This document shows, piece after piece, positions 33,377 through 41,622 of a stretch of 64,000 nt of DNA. The stretch is from DASUHT01 sp038230835. Its GTDB lineage: Bacteria; Actinomycetota; Thermoleophilia; Gaiellales; JAICJC01. The DNA is taken from contig JBBRMM010000014.1 in the NCBI GenBank assembly GCA_038230835.1, positions 1 to 64,000 of the forward strand. The letters run 5' to 3'. Position 1 is the stretch's first letter, and every line of letters starts with the position of its first letter. The translations under genes and the position numbers were made by a program. The notes beneath the pieces are model-generated. The model searched no databases and was not told the origin of the DNA. It was given only the letters and a program-made list of their open reading frames with translations.

Positions 33377-33874
33377 ATGAGATCAGCATGCCTCCTCGCC
33401 GCGACACTCGCCTCCGCCGCCGGACTGGCGGCAGGCGCAGCACCCGCGAGCGCCTCCTCCGCCCCTCCGTGGTACCAACTGATCACCGACGTCAACCATG
33501 TCCGTGCCACCCACGGCGTGCGCCCGGTGGTGCTCTCGCTCGGACTCTCCGACGCCGCCCGCGGGCACTCGATCGACATGATGTGGCGCGGGTATTTCGG
33601 GCACACGAGCCCGGCAGGATCGACCTTCGTGGGGCGCATCATGCGCTCGAGCTGGGTGCGGTTCGGCGCCTGGTCTGCCGGTGAGACACTGGCCTGGGGT
33701 GTCGGCTCGTCGGGCGACCCGGCGGCTGTCGTGCAGGGTTGGCTGGCCAGCCCCGAGCACCGGGCGATCATGCTCTCGCCGACGTACGGGATGATCGGCA
33801 TCGGCCGAGTGACGGGCGATTTCATGCACCACGACGGTGCGGCGGTGTGGACCGTCGACTGGGGTCACCGCTAG
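33377..33874 (+). CDS. Secreted CAP/SCP-like protein
   Basis: Encodes 165 residues from the ATG at 33377. A signal peptide (ACLLAATLASAAGLAAGAAP) precedes a CAP fold: LITDVNHVRATHGVRPVVLS, DAARGHSIDMMWRGYFGHTS (with His and Glu-like sites), GSTFVGRIMRSS, GWLASPEHRAIMLSPTYGMI and GIGRVTGDFMHHDGAAVWTV. The HxxxH/GHTSP pattern matches bacterial YkwD-like CAP proteins, which are extracellular and of uncertain function. Size is normal. Confidence 0.85.
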   Translation: MRSACLLAATLASAAGLAAGAAPASASSAPPWYQLITDVNHVRATHGVRPVVLSLGLSDAARGHSIDMMWRGYFGHTSPAGSTFVGRIMRSSWVRFGAWSAGETLAWGVGSSGDPAAVVQGWLASPEHRAIMLSPTYGMIGIGRVTGDFMHHDGAAVWTVDWGHR

Positions 33875-33906
33875 GTGATCCGCGGTCCGGGCGGTACCAT
33901 CCGCCT

Positions 33907-34851
33907 GTGCCCCCCACCAAGCTTCTGCTCGCGTCTCCGCGCGGCTACTGCGCCGGCGTCGATCGCGCCGTCGACACGGTGGAGCGGGCGCTCGACCATT
34001 TCGGAGCGCCCGTGTACGTGCGCAAGGAGATCGTCCACAACCGCCACGTGGTCAGCGAGCTGACCCAGCGGGGGGCGGTGTTCGTCGATTCCGAGACCGA
34101 TGTGCCGGAGGGGGCCGTGGTGGTGCTCTCGGCCCACGGTGTGGCGCCCGAGGTGTACCGCAACAGCCAGCTTCGGCGGCTGCACGTGCTGGACGCGACC
34201 TGCCCGCTGGTGACCAAGGTGCACGCCGAGGCTCGGAAGTTCGCCGCAGCCGGCTACACGATCGTCCTGGTCGGCCACGAGGGGCACGAGGAAGTGGTCG
34301 GCACGATGGGAGAGGCACCGGATGCCATCCGACTGATCGGGTCGATCGAGGAGATCGACGCTCTCGAGCTGCCCGATCCCGAGCGGGTGGCCTACATCAC
34401 CCAGACCACGCTCTCCGTGGACGAGACGCTCGAGATCGTCTCCGCGCTCCGCAGCCGTTACCCCGCGATCGTCGGCCCCAAGAACGACGACATCTGCTAC
34501 GCGACCCAGAACCGGCAGAACGCCGTCAAGGAGCTCGCACGCGAGGTCGATGTGGTGCTTGTAATCGGGTCACGCAACTCGTCCAACTCCAACCGGCTGG
34601 TGGACGTGACGCGCGAGATGGGCGTCGCGGCTCACCTGATCGACGACGAGACCGACATCGATCCGGCGTGGCTGGAGCACGTCTCGGTGGTGGGCATCAC
34701 CTCCGGCGCATCCGCCCCGGAATCGCTGGTCACCCGCGTCGTCGACCACTTCCGAGCCATGGGCGTGACGGACATCGACTCGCACGAGTTGGTCGACGAG
34801 AACGTGCACTTCCAGCTCCCCGCGCAGCTCCGCCGCGTCGTCAACTCCTGA
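33907..34851 (+). CDS. ispH: 4-hydroxy-3-methylbut-2-enyl diphosphate reductase
   Basis: Encodes 314 residues from the GTG at 33907. It carries out the last step of the MEP isoprenoid pathway, reducing HMBPP to IPP and DMAPP with a [4Fe-4S] cluster. The three cluster Cys are visible: SPRGYCAGVDRA (Cys15), VLDATCPLVTKVH (Cys99) and NDDICYATQNRQ (Cys197). Active-site His motifs (HNRHVVSEL, SAHGVAP, GHEGHEE) and the Glu/Ser/Asn region SRNSSNSNRL are intact. Length is normal. It stands alone; no other MEP gene is nearby. Confidence 0.95.
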   Translation: MPPTKLLLASPRGYCAGVDRAVDTVERALDHFGAPVYVRKEIVHNRHVVSELTQRGAVFVDSETDVPEGAVVVLSAHGVAPEVYRNSQLRRLHVLDATCPLVTKVHAEARKFAAAGYTIVLVGHEGHEEVVGTMGEAPDAIRLIGSIEEIDALELPDPERVAYITQTTLSVDETLEIVSALRSRYPAIVGPKNDDICYATQNRQNAVKELAREVDVVLVIGSRNSSNSNRLVDVTREMGVAAHLIDDETDIDPAWLEHVSVVGITSGASAPESLVTRVVDHFRAMGVTDIDSHELVDENVHFQLPAQLRRVVNS

Positions 34852-34920
34852 AGCCAGCGCTTGGCGAGCCCGTGTCGAGCAGCGGCCGCAGCCCGGGGGG
34901 AACACCGACCCCACCCCACC

Positions 34921-34935
34921 CGGGGTCAGACCCCG
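34921..34935. repeat. 15-nt palindrome CGGGGTCAGACCCCG
   Basis: A perfect palindrome with 7-bp arms around a single A, in the 162-nt gap between ispH and the propeller gene. It has the same design as the REP-like units at 27803 and 27902 but different arms. The motif is common in many genomes as a RAYT-linked repeat; here it is a lone copy and could also serve as a bidirectional terminator. Confidence 0.5.
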
Positions 34936-35013
34936 TACGGACCGGGGCACAGATTCGACACGGAGGTGTGACTCCCGCGCCGCGTCTGAATGCCAGGGCC
35001 GGCTCCGCGCGCT

Positions 35014-36897
35014 CTAGCGAAGCGCGAGCAGGGCGTCGATGTCGACGATCGCGCGGCCGGGCGTGCCCTGGCACACGATCCGGATCGTGTGCGCACCAAT
35101 CCCGGCGAAGGCGTGGGCGTAGACCACCTGGCGGCGAAGGATGCCTGCCGCGTGCAGGTCGACAATGGCCACCCGCGTGCCGTCGATGTACACCGATGCC
35201 TTGCCGCGGCCCGAGCTCTTGGACGCCACCCAGGCGATCTGGCGCCCGGTGAAGTGCAGCGTCGCGGAGGCGCCGGCGTGAGTGGTGTAGCTGAGCGTGC
35301 CACCCGAGGCGCCCGAGACCCGAGCGTTGCGCACCCACGACCCGGAGTAGCTGATCGCCGAGCTCGAGTTCTGGGTCAGCGTGATTCGCGAGGTCGGCCC
35401 GGTCGTGTAGCCGACACCCGCGTTGTCGGAGCAGTCGGTCGCGAGGGCCTGGAAGCTGTAGGTGTGGTTGGGAGCTTCCAGCCGGCTCATGGTGGTCGCC
35501 GTCGCGAACGGCGGCACCGCCGCCGCGAACGGGCCCGAATCGATCTTCTCCTGCACGTTGTAGCGGCAGATGCCCGACAGGTTGTCAGAGCCGGCCCAGG
35601 ACAGCGTGACCGGCACGTACGAGGTGATGGCCGTGCCGGCCACCATCCGCACGTCGGGTGCGGTGGTGATGGTGGGCGGGGTGGTGTCTGCTGCTGAATC
35701 GGAGAACTGGGTGAATCCCTGCTGGTCCACCCCGGCCACCTTCGTGAAGTCCCCGCCCACGTAGACCTGCTGCCCGTAGGCAAGCTCCGTGAATGGACCG
35801 AGAACCTGGTTGACCACCGGCGCCCAGGTGTCGAGCAGGCCGCTGACCGCATTGAGGGCGGCCATATGGTGTCGCGTCTGACCCGGAGACGTCGAACCGA
35901 ACGAGTTGAAGTGACCGGCCGCGATCACGTCACCGTGGTACATCGACACCCCGACCACGTCCCCGTCGAAGGATCCCGTCCAGCGCAGCGCGCCGGCCGG
36001 CTTGCCGCTCTGCGGCACCAGCGTGTACGACGGCAGGTGGCCGCCACCGCCGGTACCGGCTCCGTACAGGTAGCTCGTGTTTTCCGCCAGCCCGATGATC
36101 GGATAGATGGGATGCGAGGCCCACGGCAGCGTGCGGCCGGTGATCGCGTCCACCGCCGCCAGGTGGTTCTCCGACACCTGGTTCACGAGGTGGAAGAGGC
36201 CGCCCATGAACACCCGGCTTCGGTTCGGCGAAAGCAGCAACGCGCGCACCTCGCCGTCCGTGCCGGACACCCACGGCAGGATCTGGCCGCCGTGCGAGAG
36301 CCCGACCGAGGCGGCGTTCTTGTGCGCGAGGCCGTCGACGTTGGTGAACGCTCCACCGAGGTAGACGCGGACGCCGGCGACGACAATGGCATACACCGAG
36401 CCGTTGGTGCGACCGTTCCAGGCCAGCGGGACGCCCGCATTGTTGTTGCGGGCGGACGGAATGGCCACGATGTGCTGGTGGGAACTGCCGTCAACGGTGG
36501 TGAAGTCCCCGCCGGCGAAGATCGTGTTGCCCGAGGGGCCGATGGCGAGCGAGCGCACGGTGGCGTTCGGTTCGGGATCCCACGGCAGCACATGGCCTGT
36601 GCCGGCATCGATCGCAAACAGGTTGCTGCGCGGGACGTCACCAGCGCCGACCGGCTGTCCAATATCCACAGCGTCGGTGAACGACCCCGCCACGTAGACG
36701 ATGCCGTCGGCGCGGAGGATCGCGTGCACGGTGAAGTTCGTCGTCGATGGCGTGCCGTCCACCTGTGCAGAGCTGTCGGGCACGCCCGACAGCGTGATCG
36801 CACCCAGCGCCGAGGACGCCGTCGCGGAGGCGGCGATCGCGGCGATGGCCAGGGCGGCCAGCGCGCGGCGAGCGGGTGTCGGGTGAAGAATCGTCAT
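35014..36897 (-). CDS. Secreted delta-60-type propeller with C-terminal beta-sandwich
   Basis: Encodes 627 residues from the ATG at 36897: signal peptide (LAALAIAAIAASATASSA), propeller blades (IVYVAGSFTDAVDIG, TIFAGGDFTTVDGSS, VYLGGAFTNVDGLA, VFMGGLFHLVNQ, VIAAGHFNSFGS, QVYVGGDFTKVAGVDQQGF), then an Ig/FN3-like segment (PPTITTAPDVRM, with Cys) and a C-terminal beta-sandwich (LHFTGRQIAWVASKSSGRGK, VYAHAFAGIGAHTIRIVCQG). The last part resembles carbohydrate-binding-like modules that end exported actinobacterial proteins. It is a paralogue of 18021-19220 with the extra tail. Probably surface-located and ligand-binding; no catalytic residues seen. Confidence 0.78.
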   Translation of the reverse strand: MTILHPTPARRALAALAIAAIAASATASSALGAITLSGVPDSSAQVDGTPSTTNFTVHAILRADGIVYVAGSFTDAVDIGQPVGAGDVPRSNLFAIDAGTGHVLPWDPEPNATVRSLAIGPSGNTIFAGGDFTTVDGSSHQHIVAIPSARNNNAGVPLAWNGRTNGSVYAIVVAGVRVYLGGAFTNVDGLAHKNAASVGLSHGGQILPWVSGTDGEVRALLLSPNRSRVFMGGLFHLVNQVSENHLAAVDAITGRTLPWASHPIYPIIGLAENTSYLYGAGTGGGGHLPSYTLVPQSGKPAGALRWTGSFDGDVVGVSMYHGDVIAAGHFNSFGSTSPGQTRHHMAALNAVSGLLDTWAPVVNQVLGPFTELAYGQQVYVGGDFTKVAGVDQQGFTQFSDSAADTTPPTITTAPDVRMVAGTAITSYVPVTLSWAGSDNLSGICRYNVQEKIDSGPFAAAVPPFATATTMSRLEAPNHTYSFQALATDCSDNAGVGYTTGPTSRITLTQNSSSAISYSGSWVRNARVSGASGGTLSYTTHAGASATLHFTGRQIAWVASKSSGRGKASVYIDGTRVAIVDLHAAGILRRQVVYAHAFAGIGAHTIRIVCQGTPGRAIVDIDALLALR

Positions 36898-36952
36898 TCC
36901 GTCCAAAGCGGCAGCAGCCGCATACCCAGTCTCCAGGGACCTGAACCCGCCG

Positions 36953-37576
36953 TCAAGGCGCCTGCACGACGATCACCTCGGTGAACCGATCGCCGTCGAC
37001 CTGCAGCCCGTAGCATCCCGCGGCGGCGAACTCCAGCTCGATCACGTCCCGCCGCCATCCGACGGAGCCGTGCGTGGCCGGCGGGATCTGCAGCTCCGAA
37101 AACGGTGCGGCGGACGCCGCAAGGGCCGCGAAGCCGAGCGGACGCGGACCGTCCAACTGGTGCCCGCGGACGAGCACGGGACCCCGGTAGGAGGGGGCGA
37201 TCTCGATCGTCACCCGCCCCGCGTTCCACCCTCCGACCGTGTCGCTCACGGTCAGCGCCGGTCCACCGAGACCCGTGAACACGGGCCCAAAGCCGAGCCC
37301 GGCAGGGATCCCCGGCGCAAATCGATGTGCGAGCTGGGCCGGACAGCGTCCATGCGCGCCCACGTGCGGCAGAGCCAGCGCCCGCCGCAAGCGCACCGGC
37401 GCCCCGCCGGCGCACGTGCGGCAGAGCGGCGCATATCCAGGGGGGCGGTGCGGTGGCTGGAGCGGAACAGCGGGAGCGGAAACCTGCACCGACGCCGTGC
37501 CGCCGAGGCACCCGGCCGCCGGCAGCGCCGCCAATGCGAGCACTGCGAGCAGCCCCGGGCCGCCGCGCGCGTTCAG
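36953..37576 (-). CDS. Lipoprotein of unknown function
   Basis: Encodes about 207 residues. The N-terminus has a lipoprotein signal: LLAVLALAALPAAGCLGG, with Cys in the lipobox LPAAGC. The mature part is Pro-rich near the start, then beta-rich (GRVTIEIAPSYRGPVLVRGH, GWRRDVIELEFAAAGCYGLQ). No domain is recognised. The best start is a CTG at 37576 that overlaps the ileS stop (CTGA); no ATG/GTG/TTG lies between the stop and the hydrophobic segment, and an ATG further upstream is deep inside ileS. It is probably the last gene of an ileS transcript. Confidence 0.6.
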   Translation of the reverse strand: MNARGGPGLLAVLALAALPAAGCLGGTASVQVSAPAVPLQPPHRPPGYAPLCRTCAGGAPVRLRRALALPHVGAHGRCPAQLAHRFAPGIPAGLGFGPVFTGLGGPALTVSDTVGGWNAGRVTIEIAPSYRGPVLVRGHQLDGPRPLGFAALAASAAPFSELQIPPATHGSVGWRRDVIELEFAAAGCYGLQVDGDRFTEVIVVQAP

Positions 37577-40500
37577 GATTGAGCGGGTTCGTCCCGCTGG
37601 ACCGCCAGCTCCGGTCCCGGGGTGAGCGCCACCGCCAACGTCTCGGAAGCAATCCACTCGCCGTGGCGCTCGAAGGCGGCGGTCACCTCCCCGTCGGCGC
37701 GCGGGTAGGTGAGCTTGATCCGGTCGGTGACCGCGAGGCCGGCGGCCTTGCGCAGCTCCTGAACCTGGCGGATCACGTCGCGTACGGTGCCCTCGAGCGC
37801 CAGCTCGGGAGTGATCTCGGTGTCCAGCGCCACCGCGAAGCCGTCGCCGTCCACGACCGCGAAGCCCTCCCGCGCGCGGGTTCGCAACTCGAACTCGTCG
37901 CGCTCGAGCACCCAGTCACCAACCTGCACGCGGTCGCCGTCGAGCGTGAACTCGCCTTCCCGCAGCAGCCCGCGGATGATGTCCAGGTCGCGGCCGTACT
38001 TGGGGCCGAGCAGCTTCAGCAGCGGCATCACCTCGACCTCCGCGAATTCCTCACTCGAGCTGGTCAAGTCCACCCGCTTGACCCCCAGCTCGGCGGCGAT
38101 CAGGTCGGCGTGCGCCGACACCTGCGTGCGTCGCACCGCGTCGGCCGTCGCCACCGTCGCCGACGCGAGCGGCTGGCGCAGCTTGATGCCCGCGTCGTTG
38201 CGGGCGCTGTGGCCGAGGCTGACCACCACCCGCACCGACGCCATCTGCGCGGTCAGCTGGTCGTCGCGCAGCATCGGGTTGACGGCGGGGTAGCCGGACA
38301 GGTGCACGCTGGCCGGCGCGTCGGCACACACACCGCGGACGAGGTTCTGCCACAGCTCGTCGGCCAGGAACGGCATCACCGGCGCGACGCAGCGGATCCC
38401 CTGCACCAGCGCGTACCACAGCGTCTCGTGCGCAGCCCGCTTGTCCTCGCCGTCCTGCGACTTCCAAAACCGCGACCGGGAGCTGCGCACGTACCAATTC
38501 GAGAGGTCGTCCGTGTACGCATCGAACGCGCGCACGAGCCGCTGCAGGTCATAACCGTCGAGCGCGGCGCGGCACTCGGCGACGAGCTCTTGCGCGAGCG
38601 CCACCAACCACCGGTCGAGGGGGCGGACAGCCGGCGGCCCGGTCGCCAACGTCGAGTACGCCGGCCGATGGTCGTCGATGTTGGCGTAGAGAACGAAGAA
38701 CGCATACGCGTTCCACAGCTTCAGCCGCTCGCGCTTGACCTCGGTCGCCGGGCCGTAGCCGAAGTTGAGATTCGCAGCCGGGTTCTGGGCGGCATACATC
38801 CAACGCATCACGTCGGCGCCCATCGTGTCCACCGCGTCGTCGAACCAGATCGCGTTTCCCCACGACTTGTGCATCGGCCGGCCGGTCTCGTCGTTCACCT
38901 TCTCGTAGCTCAACACCGCTCGGTACGGCGCGCTGCCGTCGAGCACGACGCCCATGAACAGCATGGAGTAGAACCACAGCCGGATCTGCTCGCGCATCTC
39001 GCTCACCCAGGCGGCCGGGTACCAGCGCTCCCAGTGGGCGTGGTCCGGCAGGTCGGCCCGGGTGACACCCACCCCAGCCCCTTCGGCGTAGCCCTCGGGG
39101 ATCGTCGCCTCGTTGTGCCAGCCGAGCGTCGAGAACGGGACGATGCCGGCGTCCAGCCAGCAGTCGCCGACATCGGGCAGGCGGTGAGCCTCGGCGGCGC
39201 ACGTCCCGCAGGCCACCACCACCTCGTCGATCCAGGGACGGTGCAGCTCCTCCAGGTGCTCCGTGCCGCGGACCGCCCTGGCCAGCAGGTCCGCCTTGGA
39301 CGAGATCACCGTCATGTGACCCGCGTCGCAGAAGTAGAACGGCAGCGGCAGGCCCCAATACCGCTTGCGGCTGATGCACCAGTCGCCCATGTTGCGCAGC
39401 CAGTCCTCCATCCGCTTGCCGTACTGGGGCGGCGTCCACTCGACCTTGCGGGCAGCCTCGATCATCGGCTCCCGGATGTCGTCGCAGCGGATGAACCACT
39501 CGTCCACCAACCGGTGGATCAACTCGGTGCCGCAGCGCCAGCAGACCGGATAGCGGTGGGTGATCTCCGCGGCCCGCAGCAGCCGCCCGCGCTGGCCGAG
39601 GTCCTCGACCACGAGCTGGGCCGCGTCCGCCGTGTGGTGTCCGTGCAGCCAGCCGTACTCGCCGGTGAATGCGCCCGCCTCGTCCACCGGCATCAGCGTC
39701 GGCAGCCCCTCACGCTGTCCCAGCTCGAAGTCCTCCGCGCCGCACCCCGGTGCGATGTGGACGATCCCGGTGCCCTCGTCCATCGACACGTCGTCCCAGG
39801 CCACGACCCGGTGCTCGATGCCGGCGGCCGCCGGCAGGTCGTCGAACGGGCCGTCGTAGCGCAGGCCGACCAGCTCCGAACCGCGGACGGTGCCGATCAC
39901 GGTGCCCTGCACCGGGACCGCGTCCCGCCGCGCGGCGGCCACGTACACGATCCCCGAGGACGTCTCGATCTTCGCATAGTCGGCGTCGGGCAGGACTGCG
40001 GCGGCCACGTTGGCCGGAAGCGTCCACGGGGTCGTCGTCCAGACCACCAGGCACTCGCGCTCGCGGCCCACGATCGGCAGCCGGACGTGCAGGGATGGGT
40101 GGGTGAGCTCCTTGTAGGAGTCGATCAGCTCGTGCTGGGAGAGCGACGTACCGCACCGCGGGCACCACGGCATCGAACGGTGTCCTCGATACAGCCAGCC
40201 GCGATCGTGGCACTCGCGCAGGAACGTCCAGATGTAGCTGATGTTCGCGTCGGTCATCGTGAAGTAACTGCGGTCCCAGTCCATCCACTGACCGAGGCGG
40301 CGCGACTGCTCGGTCTGCACGGCGGCGTACTTGGCCACCCGGTCGCGGCAGGCGCGGGCGAACCGGTCGAGCCCGTACGCCTCGATCTCGGGCTTTGAGT
40401 TCAGGCCGAGGGCCTTTTCGACCTCGACCTCGACCCACAACCCCTGACAATCGAAGCCGTTCTGGTAGCGCAGGTCATGGCCGAGCATGGCGTGATAGCG

Positions 40501-40713
40501 CTGCCAGACGTCCTTCAGCGTGCGGCCCCAGGCGTGGTGCACGCCCATCGGGTTGTTGGCCGTGATCGGGCCGTCGATGAAGCTCCACGGCGGGTTGCCG
40601 CGGTTCTGCTCCTGGAGGGTCTCGAATGTCCGCTCCCGGTCCCAGCGTTCCAGCACCCGGTGCTCGAGTGCGACGTGGTCGGGTTGCGGATCGACGGGGC
40701 CGAAGGGCGGCAT
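37573..40713 (-). CDS. ileS: Isoleucyl-tRNA synthetase
   Basis: Encodes 1046 residues, typical for the large IleRS type. It attaches isoleucine to tRNA-Ile with ATP and edits valine. The HIGH-like motif is GVHHAWGRTLKDVW, the editing domain has VVWTTTPWTLPANVAAAV and DEGTGIVHIAPGCGAEDFEL, and zinc-type Cys pairs occur (PWCPRCG, VCWRCG). The KMSKS loop reads RPMHKSWGNAI, so the second Lys-Ser is kept but Lys-Met is shifted, a variant seen in some actinobacterial and chloroflexal IleRS. The anticodon-binding and C-terminal regions are present. Its stop overlaps the lipoprotein start. Isolated core gene on the minus strand. Confidence 0.95.
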   Translation of the reverse strand: MPPFGPVDPQPDHVALEHRVLERWDRERTFETLQEQNRGNPPWSFIDGPITANNPMGVHHAWGRTLKDVWQRYHAMLGHDLRYQNGFDCQGLWVEVEVEKALGLNSKPEIEAYGLDRFARACRDRVAKYAAVQTEQSRRLGQWMDWDRSYFTMTDANISYIWTFLRECHDRGWLYRGHRSMPWCPRCGTSLSQHELIDSYKELTHPSLHVRLPIVGRERECLVVWTTTPWTLPANVAAAVLPDADYAKIETSSGIVYVAAARRDAVPVQGTVIGTVRGSELVGLRYDGPFDDLPAAAGIEHRVVAWDDVSMDEGTGIVHIAPGCGAEDFELGQREGLPTLMPVDEAGAFTGEYGWLHGHHTADAAQLVVEDLGQRGRLLRAAEITHRYPVCWRCGTELIHRLVDEWFIRCDDIREPMIEAARKVEWTPPQYGKRMEDWLRNMGDWCISRKRYWGLPLPFYFCDAGHMTVISSKADLLARAVRGTEHLEELHRPWIDEVVVACGTCAAEAHRLPDVGDCWLDAGIVPFSTLGWHNEATIPEGYAEGAGVGVTRADLPDHAHWERWYPAAWVSEMREQIRLWFYSMLFMGVVLDGSAPYRAVLSYEKVNDETGRPMHKSWGNAIWFDDAVDTMGADVMRWMYAAQNPAANLNFGYGPATEVKRERLKLWNAYAFFVLYANIDDHRPAYSTLATGPPAVRPLDRWLVALAQELVAECRAALDGYDLQRLVRAFDAYTDDLSNWYVRSSRSRFWKSQDGEDKRAAHETLWYALVQGIRCVAPVMPFLADELWQNLVRGVCADAPASVHLSGYPAVNPMLRDDQLTAQMASVRVVVSLGHSARNDAGIKLRQPLASATVATADAVRRTQVSAHADLIAAELGVKRVDLTSSSEEFAEVEVMPLLKLLGPKYGRDLDIIRGLLREGEFTLDGDRVQVGDWVLERDEFELRTRAREGFAVVDGDGFAVALDTEITPELALEGTVRDVIRQVQELRKAAGLAVTDRIKLTYPRADGEVTAAFERHGEWIASETLAVALTPGPELAVQRDEPAQS

Positions 40714-40810
40714 GCGCGGGATTGTATTGCGCGCGCCGCGTTGTGGCCCCGGGGACTGCTACGCCTTGGCGGTCACCCCGAGCTGCCGGGCTGGATTCTG
40801 TGTATGACGG

Positions 40811-40954
40811 TCAGTCGACGTCATTCTTGTGAAGGTAGTCGTCGAACGCGGCGTGCTTGGCCAGGTAGTTGGCGAGCTCGGCGAAACCGAACTCGAACCA
40901 CTCTGACAGCCATCGCTCGTCGATCTCCACGTGCTTTTCGTGCAACTCATCCAT
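40811..40954 (-). CDS. Small conserved-looking hypothetical protein
   Basis: Encodes 47 residues with a strong binding site (GGAGGAAG, ~6 nt before the ATG at 40954). The acidic, aromatic-rich helical sequence (MDELHEKHVEIDERWLSEW, FEFGFAELANYLAKHAAFDD) looks like a real folded or complex-forming peptide. A longer in-frame start exists at 41008, but the binding site supports the short form. No family recognised. It lies ~97 nt upstream of ileS in the same direction and could be its leader gene. Confidence 0.6.
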   Translation of the reverse strand: MDELHEKHVEIDERWLSEWFEFGFAELANYLAKHAAFDDYLHKNDVD

Positions 40955-41103
40955 GGTCACTTCCTCCAGACAGGGTCCGTGTCCGGGTGACGCGTTTTCC
41001 GCCTCCACCGATGAAGTCCTCCATCGGCCTCGGCGCCATGGTTCTGTAATCGGCCGATCACCACCCCTGCTTTACGTGGAGATCACAATTGGCACAAAGT
41101 TCG

Positions 41104-41622
41104 TTACAAGCGTCCGCGCAGGTACAACTCGAGCGCCTGCACCCCGTTTCGGAACGCGATCTGGTCGCTGGGAGGCAGGGCGTCGGGAGCAAACCAGCCG
41201 ATCTCGCTGACGTCGTCGGCGGCGACCGGTGTCCCGGAGCGAACGACGGCGGTGTAGTAGAGGTTCAGCGTGAACCCGGCATCCCCGTAGCTATCGGGGA
41301 ACGTGCCCAGGTATCCGGTGACCTCGATCTCCAGCCCGGTCTCCTCGAGCAGTTCTCGACGCACCGCGTCCACCGGGTCCTCGTTGATGTGGATGAACCC
41401 GCCCGGCAGATCCCACATGCCGAGGAACGGCTCGATCGCGCGCCGGGTGAGCATGATCTCGCCCGCTTGCCCGATGACGATCGCGGTGGCGGTGGGAGCG
41501 GGATTCTCGTACACCACAAGCCCGCAGGCCGGGCAGTGCAACCGCTCGGCGCCCTCCACCGGGCCGCGACGCAGGTCCCCGGCGCAGCGCGGGCAGTGCA
41601 CCCAGTCGGCGTGCGAGCTCAT
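41104..41622 (-). CDS. Nudix hydrolase with zinc ribbon
   Basis: Encodes 172 residues from the ATG at 41622. An N-terminal zinc ribbon (VHCPRCAGDL, LHCPACGLVVYENP) leads into a Nudix fold with the box GGFIHINEDPVDAVRRELLE then ETGLEI, matching GX5EX7REUXEEXGU. NUDIX enzymes with such a ribbon, like NudC-type or ADP-ribose-type pyrophosphatases, cleave nucleoside diphosphates linked to other groups; the precise substrate is unknown. It overlaps the upstream serine-hydrolase stop by 4 nt (ATGA), so both are co-translated. Confidence 0.88.
   Translation of the reverse strand: MSSHADWVHCPRCAGDLRRGPVEGAERLHCPACGLVVYENPAPTATAIVIGQAGEIMLTRRAIEPFLGMWDLPGGFIHINEDPVDAVRRELLEETGLEIEVTGYLGTFPDSYGDAGFTLNLYYTAVVRSGTPVAADDVSEIGWFAPDALPPSDQIAFRNGVQALELYLRGRL

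Noticed and set aside
37327..40398. Very long open frame on the plus strand opposite ileS
   Set aside because: It is antisense to a clearly conserved synthetase, its composition is Arg/His/Val-rich without domain motifs, and long antisense frames are expected in such GC-rich DNA.
40714..41103. T-box riboswitch upstream of ileS
   Set aside because: Only about 97 nt separate ileS from the small gene upstream and no specifier hairpin or T-box sequence was seen.
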